Part shown: positions 1 to 10,432 of the stretch, one piece after another
Layout of the letters: every line of letters begins with the position of its first letter
Numbering within the stretch: position 1 is the first letter of the stretch
Origin: Falsirhodobacter algicola
GTDB lineage: Bacteria > Pseudomonadota > Alphaproteobacteria > Rhodobacterales > Rhodobacteraceae
Reading direction: 5' to 3'
DNA length: 64,000 bases
Assembly: GCF_018279165.1 (NCBI RefSeq)
Contig: NZ_CP047289.1
Location: 868,001 to 932,000 of the forward strand
The notes under the pieces: generated by a model
What the model saw: only the letters and a program-made list of their open reading frames with translations
Database searches by the model: none
What the model was told of the DNA's origin: nothing
Program-made: the position numbers and the translations under genes

Positions 1-339
1 CGCGAGCCAGATGGTGATGAGGCAGAACGGGAAGAGGAAGAAGATCGTGCCAAGCACCTCGATCCACAGCTGCACGCGGCGCGGCAGCATCCCATAGACC
101 AGATCGACCTTCACATGCTCGCTGCGCAGAAGGGTATAGGCCGCCGCCAGCAGGAACACCGCCGAGAAGAGATACCACTGCGATTCCAGCCACGCGTTGG
201 AACTGACGGAAAACACCTTCCGCATCACCGCATTGATCGCGCTGATCAACACCGCGACAAGAATCAGCCAAGACGCCGCCTTTCCGATGAACGTGTTCAC
301 CAGGTCGATAAGGCGTGACAACGCCAGTAAGCTCTTCAT
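1..339 (-). CDS. TRAP transporter small permease (DctQ family), C-terminus cut by window edge
   Basis: The 113 visible residues begin MKSLLALSRLIDLVNTFIGK and carry three hydrophobic segments at about residues 20-38, 52-71 and 91-112. The SSNAWLESQWYLF stretch before the second segment is typical of DctQ small subunits of TRAP transporters. Family knowledge: this inner-membrane protein pairs with a large DctM permease and a periplasmic binding protein for sodium-driven uptake of organic acids or similar solutes. The substrate cannot be inferred here. The start ATG at 339 follows a GGGGAGGG ribosome site, and a candidate promoter lies at 397-423. The rest of the protein, and probably dctM, lie to the left of the window. 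Confidence 0.85.
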   Translation of the reverse strand, partial: MKSLLALSRLIDLVNTFIGKAASWLILVAVLISAINAVMRKVFSVSSNAWLESQWYLFSAVFLLAAAYTLLRSEHVKVDLVYGMLPRRVQLWIEVLGTIFFLFPFCLITIWLA

Positions 340-396
340 GCGGACCCTCCCCTGCCTCACAGCCGATGCCTCCTCGCACCGCTGGATTCGGACCAG

Positions 397-423
397 ATTA
401 TGAAGCCGCCGTGATTGCGGCAA
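397..423 (-). promoter_or_regulatory. Candidate promoter of the TRAP transporter gene
   Basis: On the minus strand TTGCCG (423-418) is followed after 15 bases by CATAAT (402-397), one mismatch from a consensus -10 box. It sits 58 bases upstream of the DctQ start in the only sizeable gap (340-462) between that gene and dnaE2. The spacer is one or two bases short, so the call is tentative. Confidence 0.35.
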
Positions 424-462
424 GATGGCAAACGGGGTCCGGCTGCCTCAGGGGCCCGTGTG

Positions 463-3400
463 TTACCGAAAATCCCGTGTTTTCATCCGTATGGCATCCA
501 GATGCAGATCGGGGATGTACATATCGCGGGTGCGTGTGGCGGCCGGGTTCGCAGTCCCGCTCCGCCCGATTCCGGCAAGATCGCTGGAAAGATCGGTCAA
601 TTGCTGAACGACGAAGTGGACGACCTCCCCCTCGCGTTGGATGCGGCCGCTGGCGGCGATCATGCCGGCGGAGAGGATGGTGCGGCGGTTGGCCTCGAAG
701 ATCTTCGGCCAGACGACGAGGTTGGCGATGCCGGTCTCGTCCTCGAGGGTGATGAACATGGTGCCCTTGGCCGATCCGGGGCGTTGGCGGACCAGCACCA
801 GCCCCGCGATTTCGGCCCAGCGGCGGTTCGGCAGGGTCATTGCCTCGGCGCAGGTCAGGATACGGCGCGTCGCAAGATCGCCGCGCAGGAAGGCGACCGG
901 ATGCTGGCGCAGGGACAGGCCGGTGCGGCTGTAATCCTCGACCACCTCGCGCCCCGCGGTCATCGGGCGCAAGGGGACAGCAGGCTCTGCGCTCTCGGCG
1001 GCAGCGAAGAGCGGCAGGTCGGTGTCGGGCAAGCCCTTGATCGCCCAGACGGCTTGACGACGGCTCAGGCCGAAGCTGTGGAAGCCATCCGCTTGGGCAA
1101 TGCAGGTCAAAGCGGCAGCCGGAACGCGGGCACGGCGCCAGAGATCCTCGATCGAGGTGAAGGGCGCGGTGCGGGCAATCGCAGCGGCATGCGCCTCGGC
1201 CAGCCCCTTCACCATGCGCAGGCCAAGCCGGACGGCGCCCCCTTCCAGCGTGCAGTCCCATTGGGATGCATTGATGCAGAGGGGCCGGACCTCCACCCCG
1301 TGATCGCGGGCATCGCGCACGATCTGGGCGGGGGCGTAGAAGCCCATGGGCTGGCTGTTCAGCAGCGCCGCGCAGAAGGCGTCGGGGTGCCAGCACTTCA
1401 GCCAGGATGAGGCATAGGCGATCAGCGCAAAGCTCGCTGCGTGGCTTTCGGGGAAACCGTAGCTGCCGAACCCCTCAAGCTGCCTGAACGTCCGCTCGGC
1501 GAAGCCGGCTTCGTAGCCGCGCTTGACCATTCCGTCGATCAGCTTGTCACGGAACGCGCTGACACCGCCGGTAAACTTGAAGGTCGCCATGCTCTTCCGC
1601 AGCATGTCGGCCTCGCCGGGCGTGAAGCCCGCGCATTCGATGGCCACCCGCATCGCCTGTTCTTGGAACAGCGGCACGCCGAGCGTCTTGCCCAGCACCT
1701 TCTCCAGCTCGGGCTTGGGGTATTCCACCGGCTCCAGCCCTGCGCGGCGGCGCAGATAGGGGTGGACCATGTCGCCCTGTATCGGGCCGGGGCGGACGAT
1801 GGCGACCTGCACCACCAGATCGTAAAAGGTGCGGGGGCGCAGGCGCGGCAGCATCGCCATCTGCGCGCGGCTCTCGATCTGGAAGGTGCCGAGCGTGTCG
1901 GCCTTGCGGATCATCGCATAGGTGCGCGGATCTTCGGCCGGGATGCTGGCAAGGTCATAGTGGGCATCCTTGTGCTTTGCCACCAGTGCCAGCCCCTTGG
2001 CCATGCAGGTCAGCATTCCAAGGGCGAGGATGTCGACCTTCATGAACTTCAGCGCGTCGATGTCGTCCTTGTCCCATTCGATGATCTGCCGGTCCTGCAT
2101 CGCAGCGGGTTCGATGGGCACCAGATCGTCCAGCCGGTCATGGGTCAGCACGAACCCGCCCGGATGTTGGGACAGGTGGCGCGGCGCGCCCATCAGTTGC
2201 TGGGCCAGCTCCATGGTCAGGCGCAGCCGACGGTCCTGCGGGTTCAGGTTCAACTCGGCCAATTGCGCGTCGGTAATGCCCTCTTCGGACCATGCCCAGA
2301 TCAGCGAGGATAGCGCGGCGATCAGATCCTCGGGCAGGCCCATCGCCTTGCCGACATCGCGCAGCGCCCCCTTGGCGCGGTAGCGGGTGACCACGGCGGT
2401 CAGCGCGGCGTGGGTGCGGCCATAGGTCTCGTAGATCCACTGGATGACCTCTTCCCGCCGTTCGTGCTCAAAGTCGACATCGATGTCGGGCGGCTCGCGG
2501 CGTTCCTCGGAGATGAAGCGTTCGAACAGCAGGTCGTTTCGTCCCGGATCGATGGAGGTGATGCCGAGGACATAGCAGACCGCCGAGTTCGCCGCCGAGC
2601 CGCGCCCTTGGCAGAGGATGTTCCGCGAGCGGGCATAGCGGACGATGCTGTGGACGGTCAGGAAGTAGGGCGCATAGTCCAGCCGCCCGATCAGGGTCAG
2701 CTCGTGGTTCAGGGATCGGGTGACCTCGGGCGGGATGCCCTCGGGATAGCGGGTGGCCGCGCCCTCCCATGTCAGGCGGATCAGCGTGTCCTGCGGGGAA
2801 AGGCTCGGGTCGTCGCGTTCCTCGGGGTATTGATAGCGCAGGTCGCCAAGGTCGAAGGTGCAGCGTTCCATGATCTCGATGGTGCGGGCCAACGCCTCGG
2901 GGTGGCGGGCGAACAAGCGGGCCATTTCCTCGGGCGGTTTCAGATAGCGGTCGGCATGGCGCTCACGGCGGTGGCCGAGCGCCTCCACGGTGGTGGTGTG
3001 CCGAATGGCGGTGACCACGTCTTGCAGGATGCGGCGGGCGGGTTCGTGGTAAAGAACGTCGTTCGTCACCACCGTCGGCACATTTGCCTGCGTGGCGAGG
3101 TTCGCAAGGTTATGCAGCCGCAACTGGTCGTTCGGACGGCGGCGCAGGGTCAGGGCGAGGTAGGCGCGATTTCCAAACGTCTCGCGCATCCGGCGCAGAT
3201 GGAGGGCGCAGGTGTCGCCCGGCTGATCGGGGATGAGGATGACGATCAGACCGTCGGCATGCTCGATCAGGTCGGTCCAGTGCAACTGGCATTTGCCTTT
3301 GCCCGCGCGGCCCTTGCCCAAGGTCAGCAGACGGCAGAGCCGCGACCACGCCGCTTTGTCGGTGGGATAGACCAGCACCGCCATGCCGCAGATCAGGTCC

Positions 3401-3600
3401 AGACGGCAGCCCGCGACCAGCCGGATGCCGGTTGCCTTGGCCGCTTCCCACGCCCGGACAATCCCCGCGACCGAGTTGCGGTCCACCACGCCCAATGCCT
3501 CAATCCCCATCATCGCCGCGGTGGCGAACAGATGCTCGGCGCTGGACGCCCCGCGCAGGAAGGAGAAGTCGGTGGTGACCTGAAGCTCGGCATATCTCAT
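463..3600 (-). CDS. dnaE2: Error-prone DNA polymerase DnaE2 (ImuC), C-family polymerase of the SOS mutasome
   Basis: This 1045-residue polymerase has the length usual for DnaE2, shorter than replicative DnaE. An N-terminal PHP-type domain begins at [11 protein letters not shown] (residues 10-20). The palm holds QGRGSAANS (331-339) and the aspartate motif [12 protein letters not shown] (371-382). Helix-hairpin-helix and OB-fold regions follow, the OB segment including [12 protein letters not shown] near the end. Family knowledge: with ImuA and ImuB it copies past lesions and causes damage-induced mutation. Its ATG overlaps the imuB stop as ATGA (3597-3600), so the three genes form one translationally coupled operon driven by the LexA-controlled promoter near 5.8 kb. 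Confidence 0.95.
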   Translation of the reverse strand: MRYAELQVTTDFSFLRGASSAEHLFATAAMMGIEALGVVDRNSVAGIVRAWEAAKATGIRLVAGCRLDLICGMAVLVYPTDKAAWSRLCRLLTLGKGRAGKGKCQLHWTDLIEHADGLIVILIPDQPGDTCALHLRRMRETFGNRAYLALTLRRRPNDQLRLHNLANLATQANVPTVVTNDVLYHEPARRILQDVVTAIRHTTTVEALGHRRERHADRYLKPPEEMARLFARHPEALARTIEIMERCTFDLGDLRYQYPEERDDPSLSPQDTLIRLTWEGAATRYPEGIPPEVTRSLNHELTLIGRLDYAPYFLTVHSIVRYARSRNILCQGRGSAANSAVCYVLGITSIDPGRNDLLFERFISEERREPPDIDVDFEHERREEVIQWIYETYGRTHAALTAVVTRYRAKGALRDVGKAMGLPEDLIAALSSLIWAWSEEGITDAQLAELNLNPQDRRLRLTMELAQQLMGAPRHLSQHPGGFVLTHDRLDDLVPIEPAAMQDRQIIEWDKDDIDALKFMKVDILALGMLTCMAKGLALVAKHKDAHYDLASIPAEDPRTYAMIRKADTLGTFQIESRAQMAMLPRLRPRTFYDLVVQVAIVRPGPIQGDMVHPYLRRRAGLEPVEYPKPELEKVLGKTLGVPLFQEQAMRVAIECAGFTPGEADMLRKSMATFKFTGGVSAFRDKLIDGMVKRGYEAGFAERTFRQLEGFGSYGFPESHAASFALIAYASSWLKCWHPDAFCAALLNSQPMGFYAPAQIVRDARDHGVEVRPLCINASQWDCTLEGGAVRLGLRMVKGLAEAHAAAIARTAPFTSIEDLWRRARVPAAALTCIAQADGFHSFGLSRRQAVWAIKGLPDTDLPLFAAAESAEPAVPLRPMTAGREVVEDYSRTGLSLRQHPVAFLRGDLATRRILTCAEAMTLPNRRWAEIAGLVLVRQRPGSAKGTMFITLEDETGIANLVVWPKIFEANRRTILSAGMIAASGRIQREGEVVHFVVQQLTDLSSDLAGIGRSGTANPAATRTRDMYIPDLHLDAIRMKTRDFR

Positions 3601-5066
3601 CCGAACACCCCGTGGACGAACCAGCGATGCGAGCCGGTGGCGGCATCCTCGCCATCGCCCGCGCGGAAGATCCAGAGACGCTCGCCCGCGTCATCCTCCA
3701 CCCGAAAATAGTCGCGGACGGCAACGCGTTCGGCCTCGCGCGTCCACCATTCGCCGAAGATGCGTTCGGGGCCATCGGCACGTGCGATCCGGCGGCGGAT
3801 GCCGCGCCATGCGATCCAGACGGGGGGCTGGTCGGGCAGAAGCGCCATCGTCTCGATGGGTTCGGGGCGGGCGAACAGGCGCGTGGGGCGTGGCCAGTGA
3901 TCGGGCCAGCCCTCGGTGGTGGGTTCGGACAGCGCGGGAATGCGGCGGACGGAGCGTTCGGGCACATCGCTGGCGACGGGGGCGATGCGGTAGATGGCGC
4001 GATGGCCGACGCGGTTCGCCAGCGTGTCGATCAGGCCGGACAGGTCCGGTGCCTCGGGCGCGAGGGTGCTGGTCTGCCGCGCAGCCAAGGGCTCGGTGAT
4101 GGTGGCGGTCAGGGTCATGATCTCGATCCCGAAGCCGGGGGCGATGGTGGGGATCCTGTCGCAGAGCAGCCGCGTCAGGCGCTGCGGGTCACGCTGCGGC
4201 ACGGCGAGGCCGATGCGGACGGTCTGCAATTCGTGGTCCACACGATGGCAGATCAGGTCCAGACGGCGGACGCCTAGGCCGCGCTTGTCCAGTTCCGCGC
4301 AGAGGGCCACAACCAGCTTGCCAATGTACCGCGCGATGGTCTCGGCCGCGCCGATGGGTTCGGCAAAGGCGCGGCGGGTCTCGATTAGGCCTGGGGGGCG
4401 CAGGGCATCGATGGGCTCGGCTGCATCGCCGAACATCTGGTCGATGCGGCGGATTAGTTCGGGACCGAAACGGCGAGTCAGCGGCGCACGGGGCGCAGCC
4501 ATCAGATCGCCGATGGTGGCAAAGCCCATATCGCGCAGGCCCGCGACGGTGGCGGGGGGCAGGCGCAGCGCCTCGGGCGGCATCTGCGCCAGATCGCCGC
4601 CGAAGCGCGCCAGCGCATGGGCCGCGCCCCATGTGTCCGCAACCGCCGCCCGCGCCGTCACGCCCGACAGCGCAAGGCGGCCGGTCAGCGCCTCCAGCAG
4701 AGCATCCTCGCCGCCATGCAGGTGGTCCGCGCCGGTGCTGTCGATCACGATGCCGTCCGGCGGATCGACCGCGACGATGGGCGCGATGCGTTGCAGGATC
4801 CAGAACGCCAGACGCTCCAGACTGGCCAGATCGGCCTCTGGGTTCGCAGCTTCGATCCGCAGACCCTGCACCAGCGCCTGCGCCTTGCTGACCGGCATGC
4901 CGACGACAAGGCCAAGGCCCGCCGCGCCGGTATCTACCGCCGTCAGCACCCGGCGGTTGCCGAGGCGCCCCGCCAGCACCAGCGGCCTATCCGAAGGCGA
5001 GTCTTCCTGCCGTCGCAGCCGGTCCACCGGCCACATCGGCAGGAAGACCGAGATGACCCGTGCCAT
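3597..5066 (-). CDS. imuB: ImuB, catalytically inactive Y-family polymerase homologue
   Basis: The 489-residue protein begins [19 protein letters not shown], the ImuB form of the Y-family N-terminus. The aspartates that bind metal in active Y-family polymerases are not in their usual context here, and the later site reads [10 protein letters not shown] (107-116) rather than SIDE. This fits the known loss of catalysis in ImuB, which acts as the mutasome hub contacting the beta clamp, ImuA and DnaE2. The start at 5066 lies inside imuA, giving an unusually long overlap of about 80 bases, while the stop overlaps the dnaE2 start. Seen directly: the motif state and overlaps. The hub role is family knowledge. 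Confidence 0.92.
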   Translation of the reverse strand: MARVISVFLPMWPVDRLRRQEDSPSDRPLVLAGRLGNRRVLTAVDTGAAGLGLVVGMPVSKAQALVQGLRIEAANPEADLASLERLAFWILQRIAPIVAVDPPDGIVIDSTGADHLHGGEDALLEALTGRLALSGVTARAAVADTWGAAHALARFGGDLAQMPPEALRLPPATVAGLRDMGFATIGDLMAAPRAPLTRRFGPELIRRIDQMFGDAAEPIDALRPPGLIETRRAFAEPIGAAETIARYIGKLVVALCAELDKRGLGVRRLDLICHRVDHELQTVRIGLAVPQRDPQRLTRLLCDRIPTIAPGFGIEIMTLTATITEPLAARQTSTLAPEAPDLSGLIDTLANRVGHRAIYRIAPVASDVPERSVRRIPALSEPTTEGWPDHWPRPTRLFARPEPIETMALLPDQPPVWIAWRGIRRRIARADGPERIFGEWWTREAERVAVRDYFRVEDDAGERLWIFRAGDGEDAATGSHRWFVHGVFG

Positions 5067-5742
5067 CGCATGCCTCCAATTCGATATCGAAACTTTCGCC
5101 CGCCCGCGCGCGGAGCAATTCCACCATCCAACGCGCGCGGCCCACCCCCTGCACCGGCAGCGGTGCAGAAGGCAGCGCCGAAACCCGCCAGCGCGTCATG
5201 GCCGCCGTCGGTTGGCCGAAGTCGCTGGCCTCCGCCTGCCGGCGCCAGCGGCGCAGGGCGATCCCCGTGGTGCCCGAGCCCTTTGCCGCCAGATGCAACC
5301 GGCGCGAGGCGGTCATCGACAGCCGAGCCACATCGGCCACGACGCAGGCAAGACCTCCATGCCGCAACCCCTCCTCCATGCAGGCAAGAACGGCGGTGTC
5401 GTCTCCCGCCTCGACATGGATCACGCGGGTCGCGGGCAGGCCCGCCTGCTCCAACCCCGGTGCAAAGAGATCGGCCTGCGTCACGCACCACAGCACCTGC
5501 CCCGGCAGCCGTGCCGCGATGCCCGCCGCAAAGCAGGCCGCCGCCGCCCCATCGACCGCGCCATTGCCGCCGCCCGCCACCTCGTGCAGGCAACCGAGCG
5601 CAAGCCCGCCCTTGGTCAGGCGGCGGTCCAGTTCGGGCACGCCGAACGGTAGCACCGCCAATGGCGGGCCATGGCCGCCCTCGATCGCTGCGATCCGATG
5701 GCGCAGCGTGGCAAGGACCATATGAGCCGGCAAGGCAGACAT
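4987..5742 (-). CDS. imuA: ImuA, RecA-like mutasome component
   Basis: The 251-residue protein has the alphaproteobacterial ImuA layout: an HRIAAIEG start, a RecA-like core (LPFGVPELDRRLTKGGLALGCLHEV) with a degenerate nucleotide loop, and an end rich in charged residues. ImuA is known to bind ImuB and RecA and to be needed for DnaE2-dependent mutagenesis. I chose ATG 5742; a GTG at 5754 would add four residues but sits directly on the AAGGGGG ribosome site. It is the first gene of imuA-imuB-dnaE2, and a LexA box lies 38 bases upstream. Confidence 0.88.
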   Translation of the reverse strand: MSALPAHMVLATLRHRIAAIEGGHGPPLAVLPFGVPELDRRLTKGGLALGCLHEVAGGGNGAVDGAAAACFAAGIAARLPGQVLWCVTQADLFAPGLEQAGLPATRVIHVEAGDDTAVLACMEEGLRHGGLACVVADVARLSMTASRRLHLAAKGSGTTGIALRRWRRQAEASDFGQPTAAMTRWRVSALPSAPLPVQGVGRARWMVELLRARAGESFDIELEACDGTGHLGLPADVAGGPAATAGRLAFG

Positions 5743-5779
5743 GAGATTGGACACCCCCTTTGTGAGAACGATTGCATGT

Positions 5780-5794
5780 GTTCTTGTTTTGTTC
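5780..5794 (-). promoter_or_regulatory. SOS (LexA) box of the imuA-imuB-dnaE2 operon
   Basis: The plus strand reads GTTC-TTGTTTT-GTTC, an exact GTTC-N7-GTTC direct repeat (GAAC-N7-GAAC on the minus strand), which is the established LexA target of Alphaproteobacteria. It lies just downstream of a -35-like TTGACT (5814-5809) and 38 bases upstream of the imuA ATG, where bound LexA would block transcription. Confidence 0.88.
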
Positions 5795-5894
5795 TTAACC
5801 TATTTTCAAGTCAACAATCGACCCTTCAGCAGATCACATATGAACCATGTCGCAATCCGCGCATTGTCTTCCCATCGGGCAATGGAGGTGGTGC

Positions 5895-6401
5895 GTGGAT
5901 TGGAGCGGAATGTTCTTTCAGGACTGGCAGGGGATCGTCCGGACCATCATCGTCGGTGCGCTGGCTTATGCGCTGCTCGTGCTGTTTCTGCGGGTGTCGG
6001 GCAAGCGGACGTTGGCGAAGCTGAACGCGTTTGATCTGGTAGTAACGGTCGCGCTCGGCTCCACCTTGTCGGCGGTGCTGTTGCAGGAATCGATAGCCCT
6101 CGGCGAAGGCGCGGCCGCATTCGTTCTGCTGATCCTGCTGCAATACAGCGTCACGTTCCTCTCGGTCCGGTCGGCCCGCTTTGCCCGATTGGTCCGATCG
6201 GAGCCTGCGCTTTTGGCGCGTGACGGGCGATTCTGCAGCGGCGCCATGGTCGCCGAACGCATCACCGAGGACGAAGCGATGAGCGCTGCGCGGGCTTCGG
6301 GCGCGCGTGATATCCGTGACGTGGATTTCATGATTCTGGAAAGCGATGGCACCATCAGTGTGGGCGTGACGGAACGGGATCGTCCCCTCACCGATCGCTA
6401 A
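5895..6401 (+). CDS. YetF/DUF421-family membrane protein
   Basis: The 168 residues begin MDWSGMFFQDWQGIVRT when read from GTG 5895, which has GGAGG six bases upstream; ATG 5910 is the main alternative. The segments IIVGALAYALLVLFLRVSGKRT and FDLVVTVALGSTLSAVLL form hydrophobic helices typical of DUF421 proteins, and a cytoplasmic YetF-type domain covers the last 90 or so residues (FCSGAMVAERITEDE...DVDFMILESDGTISV). The biochemical role of the family is unsettled. It is divergent from imuA across a 152-base gap that holds the SOS box, so damage control is possible but not shown. Confidence 0.85.
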   Translation: MDWSGMFFQDWQGIVRTIIVGALAYALLVLFLRVSGKRTLAKLNAFDLVVTVALGSTLSAVLLQESIALGEGAAAFVLLILLQYSVTFLSVRSARFARLVRSEPALLARDGRFCSGAMVAERITEDEAMSAARASGARDIRDVDFMILESDGTISVGVTERDRPLTDR

Positions 6402-6431
6402 AATGCGACGGATATGGTCTTTGTCCCGTTA

Positions 6432-6456
6432 ACGGCGCCTTAGGGCGCAGCGCCGT
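6432..6456 (+). terminator. Hairpin after the YetF-like gene, possible terminator
   Basis: ACGGCGC (6432-6438) and GCGCCGT (6450-6456) form a 7-base-pair GC stem 30 bases after the YetF-like stop. No T run follows, so this is at best a weak or Rho-assisted terminator. Confidence 0.35.
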
Positions 6457-6507
6457 GAAAGGGGCGTCCCGGCAATAAGGGCCGGACCCTCAAAGCGGTA
6501 TGCGTCC

Positions 6508-7035
6508 ATGAAAAAACTTCTCTGTTCACTCTTCCTCCTGCTGGCGGCGGGTCAAGCCGTTGCGCAGGATGCGCCTTTGCTGCGGAATACGTTCTATGTC
6601 GGGACCGGCAATCAACGGCACGACGGCCCATCCGAAAGCGACAGCGCTCCTTTGTCGATCGGCCTGATGGGACAGGCCGCGAACAGCCGTCTGATCTTCG
6701 GCTTCGACATCGCCCGCGAAGGCACGAAGCTCGATTCGACATGGAACAAGAATGAAGACCTTACGTCAGGTGTGTCCTATAACCTTCTGATCGGAAGCAA
6801 CATTTACGACAGCGGCCTCCTGCGGTCGGACGTCGCGTTGCTGATCGGCCTTCGGGAGACATCGGCGGATTGCCCCCGCTCCTATCTCGGCTTTCAGTGC
6901 TATGCGGATAGCGAGCCGGAGACCGAATACAAAGGCAACTTCGGCGCGCTCATCACCTTCGCCTATGATCGCTTCACCCTGGGTCTGCGCGCAACCGGTG
7001 AGAGCACGCAACTGGTGACGGGTATTCGTTTCTGA
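6508..7035 (+). CDS. Exported small protein of unknown function, beta-barrel-like
   Basis: I do not recognise the family. The 175 residues start with a clear signal peptide (MKKLLCSLFLLLAAGQAVAQ, cleavage likely after AVA or AQ). The mature part alternates polar and hydrophobic residues (NTFYVGTGNQRHD, LIFGFDIAREGT, SGVSYNLLIGSN, ALITFAYDRFTLGLRATG) and ends in phenylalanine, as outer-membrane beta barrels do. Two cysteines in CPRSYLGFQC may form a disulfide. An eight-strand barrel or a periplasmic beta-sandwich would both fit. It stands alone between the YetF-like gene and a convergent tRNA-Val gene. Confidence 0.65.
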   Translation: MKKLLCSLFLLLAAGQAVAQDAPLLRNTFYVGTGNQRHDGPSESDSAPLSIGLMGQAANSRLIFGFDIAREGTKLDSTWNKNEDLTSGVSYNLLIGSNIYDSGLLRSDVALLIGLRETSADCPRSYLGFQCYADSEPETEYKGNFGALITFAYDRFTLGLRATGESTQLVTGIRF

Positions 7036-7050
7036 AGTCTTCGGAAATAA

Positions 7051-7126
7051 TGGTGGGCCGTGACGGGTTCGAACCGCCGACATTTTCGGTGTAAACGAAA
7101 CGCTCTACCAACTGAGCTAACGGCCC
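7051..7126 (-). tRNA. tRNA-Val (anticodon TAC)
   Basis: The minus strand folds as a complete 76-base cloverleaf: acceptor GGGCCGT/ACGGCCC, D arm GCTC/GAGC, anticodon stem TTTCG/CGAAA around loop TTTACAC (anticodon TAC), and T arm GGCGG-TTCGAAC-CCGTC. The CCA end is encoded. Its own promoter is visible at 7137-7164, 10 bases upstream. Confidence 0.97.
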
Positions 7127-7136
7127 GCCACGCGCG

Positions 7137-7164
7137 GTTATACCCACGCGCGGCGAAGGTTCAA
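7137..7164 (-). promoter_or_regulatory. Promoter of tRNA-Val(TAC)
   Basis: TTGAAC (7164-7159) and TATAAC (7142-7137) are separated by 16 bases on the minus strand. They lie wholly within the 44-base gap between the aglK stop and the tRNA, so the tRNA can be transcribed independently of the agl operon. Confidence 0.75.
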
Positions 7165-7170
7165 GGGGCT

Positions 7171-8256
<1,086 letters not shown>

Positions 8257-8265
8257 GCTACCTCC

Positions 8266-9447
8266 TCAGCCGCCCTTGACCGAGCCTGCGAGCAGGCCCC
8301 GGACGAAATATCGTTGCAATGAAAAGAACACGATCAGCGGCACGATCATCGAGATGAAGGCCGCCGCCGTCAGAAGCTCCCAGTTGTTCCCGCGCGAGCC
8401 GAGAAGCTCCACGATGCGGCCCGTCATCACCATCTCGCTGTTGGACGTGCCGAGGAACACCTTGGCGACCAAGAGGTCGTTCCACGTCCACAGGAACTGA
8501 AAGATGCCGAACGCCGCCAGCGCCGGCAGACACAGCGGCAGGATGATCTTGCGGAAGATCTCGAAATCGGTGGCACCATCGACGCGCGCGCTCTCGATCA
8601 CCTCGCGCGGCAGGCCGACCATGTAGTTGCGCAGCAGATAGATCGCGAGCGGCAGGCCGAAGCCGGTATGCGCCAGCCAGACCCCGATATAACCCCGGCC
8701 AAGCCCCACCGCGTTGTGCAATTGAAGCAGCGGGATCAGCGAGAGTTGCAGCGGCACGACCAGAAGCCCCACCACCGCCGCGATCAAAAGCGAGCGCCCC
8801 GGAAACGCCATCCATGACAGCGCATAGGCGGCATAGGCGGCAATCAGGATCGGGATCACGGTCGCCGGGATCGCCACCGTCAGCGTGTTGAGAAAGGCCC
8901 GGCCCATCCCATCCGCCGACAGTACGGTGCCGTAGTTGCCGGTCGTGAAATCGGGGGGTTGGGTGGAGGTCAGGAAAATCCGCAGCCCGCGTTCGGGCGG
9001 TGCGTCCGTGGCGGTATCCCCCTGCACCACCTGCGGCTCGGAAAAGGGTTGCGGCGCGGTCAGCTCATAGCTGCCATCGGCCTGCACAGTCAATTCGCCC
9101 ACGGCCATGGGCGCGGTGTCCCCCGCGGCAAAGGCCGAGGGATCGACCGGAGAGGTGCCGAAGGCGATAATCTCGCCCCCCGCCGCGTCGTCGCCAAAGA
9201 CGTTGCCCGACAGAACCCAAGTGCCGCCATTCTCCTCGGCGGTGTCCGGCAGACCGGTGCGCGCGGCCCAACGCTGTTCGGACGCGGTCAGCGCCGTCCA
9301 CCAGCCCGATGTCTGAAGCTGCTCCCGGTCGCGGAACGAAGACACGAGAAGCCCGATGGTCGGGATCGTCCACAGCAGCACCAGGACGAGGACCGCGATG
9401 TTCAGCAGCCAGCGGAGACTGACATTCTTACCTGCGATGTTTTCCAT
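8266..9447 (-). CDS. aglG: Alpha-glucoside ABC transporter permease AglG, with large periplasmic insertion
   Basis: The 393-residue permease has its first membrane helix at about residues 12-33, then roughly 150 residues rich in Gly, Ala, Thr and acidic residues that should face the periplasm, then five further helices. The EAA loop reads EVIESARVDGATDFEIFRKIILPLCLPALA in two adjoining pieces near residues 280-310 and contacts the ATPase. A long insertion after helix 1 distinguishes AglG-type permeases from ordinary MalG relatives. It follows aglF with a one-base gap. Substrate preference for alpha-glucosides such as sucrose, maltose or trehalose is inferred from family. Confidence 0.88.
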   Translation of the reverse strand: MENIAGKNVSLRWLLNIAVLVLVLLWTIPTIGLLVSSFRDREQLQTSGWWTALTASEQRWAARTGLPDTAEENGGTWVLSGNVFGDDAAGGEIIAFGTSPVDPSAFAAGDTAPMAVGELTVQADGSYELTAPQPFSEPQVVQGDTATDAPPERGLRIFLTSTQPPDFTTGNYGTVLSADGMGRAFLNTLTVAIPATVIPILIAAYAAYALSWMAFPGRSLLIAAVVGLLVVPLQLSLIPLLQLHNAVGLGRGYIGVWLAHTGFGLPLAIYLLRNYMVGLPREVIESARVDGATDFEIFRKIILPLCLPALAAFGIFQFLWTWNDLLVAKVFLGTSNSEMVMTGRIVELLGSRGNNWELLTAAAFISMIVPLIVFFSLQRYFVRGLLAGSVKGG

Positions 9448-9448
9448 C

Positions 9449-10432
9449 TCAGTCCTCCTCCTTCTGGGCGTTGCGGATGTTCCAGATCATGATCGGCAGC
9501 ACGGCCACCATGATGACGATGGCAATCGTCGCCCCACGGTTGAAATCGCCCGCGCGGAAGGACCAGTCATACATCAGGTTCGCCAGCACCTGCGTGCCCC
9601 ATTGGCCGTTGGTGATCGCGAACACGATGTCGAAGATCTTCAGGACCATGATGGTGATCGTGGTCCAGACCACGGCGATGGTGCCGTAGATCTGCGGTAC
9701 CTGAATGCGCCAGAACACCTTCCACGGCGAAGCACCGTCGAGGATCGCGGCCTCGATCGTCTCGTCGGGGATGCCGCGCAGCGCGGCCGACAGCAGGACC
9801 ATGGCAAAGCCCGCCTGCATCCAGACCATGATGATCATAAGGAAGAAGGTGTTGACGATCGGCAGCGTCAGCCACGCCTGCGGCTCTCCGCCAAGGGAGG
9901 TGACGACCGCGTTCAGAAGGCCGATCTGCGTTTGATCGCCCGCGCGGAATTCATAGATGAACTTCCAGATGACGGCGGCCCCGACGAAGCTGATGGCCAT
10001 CGGCATGAAGATCAGCGACTTGGCAATCGTGCCCCATTTGATCGAATCCGTCAGCTGCGCCGCCACGAGGCCGACCAGCGTCGACAACGTCGGCACGAAG
10101 ATCAGCCACAGCACATTGTTGAACAGGCTTTCACGGAACTTCGGGTCTTGAACCATCCAGATGTAATTCGCGAGGCCCGTGAACTCCCCATCCCGCGAAA
10201 GGGAGAGCCAAACCGAGGCGAACAGCGGATAGACCAGATAGACGCCGAGCAGCACGATGGCCGGCGCAAGGAAGATCCATGGACGGATCCGCGACGAGCG
10301 GCGCAGATTCTCAGGTCGGCCCCGGCGCGGCGGCAGCACACGGTCCAAGACCATGTTCGCGAGGTAGAAATAGGCAAGGCATCCGCCGACACCGATGACG
10401 ATGGTCAGAAGTGCAAAGAGTATCTGTGTCAT
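9449..10432 (-). CDS. aglF: Alpha-glucoside ABC transporter permease AglF
   Basis: The 327-residue integral membrane protein has six or more hydrophobic segments (for example TQILFALLTIVIGVGGCLAY and WIFLAPAIVLLGVYLVYPLF) and an EAA loop ETIEAAILDGASPWKVFWRI. Such loops couple CUT1 permeases to the ATPase. The ATG at 10432 overlaps the aglE stop as ATGA, which favours it over a GTG at 10450. With AglG it should form the heterodimeric membrane channel. Confidence 0.9.
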   Translation of the reverse strand: MTQILFALLTIVIGVGGCLAYFYLANMVLDRVLPPRRGRPENLRRSSRIRPWIFLAPAIVLLGVYLVYPLFASVWLSLSRDGEFTGLANYIWMVQDPKFRESLFNNVLWLIFVPTLSTLVGLVAAQLTDSIKWGTIAKSLIFMPMAISFVGAAVIWKFIYEFRAGDQTQIGLLNAVVTSLGGEPQAWLTLPIVNTFFLMIIMVWMQAGFAMVLLSAALRGIPDETIEAAILDGASPWKVFWRIQVPQIYGTIAVVWTTITIMVLKIFDIVFAITNGQWGTQVLANLMYDWSFRAGDFNRGATIAIVIMVAVLPIMIWNIRNAQKEED

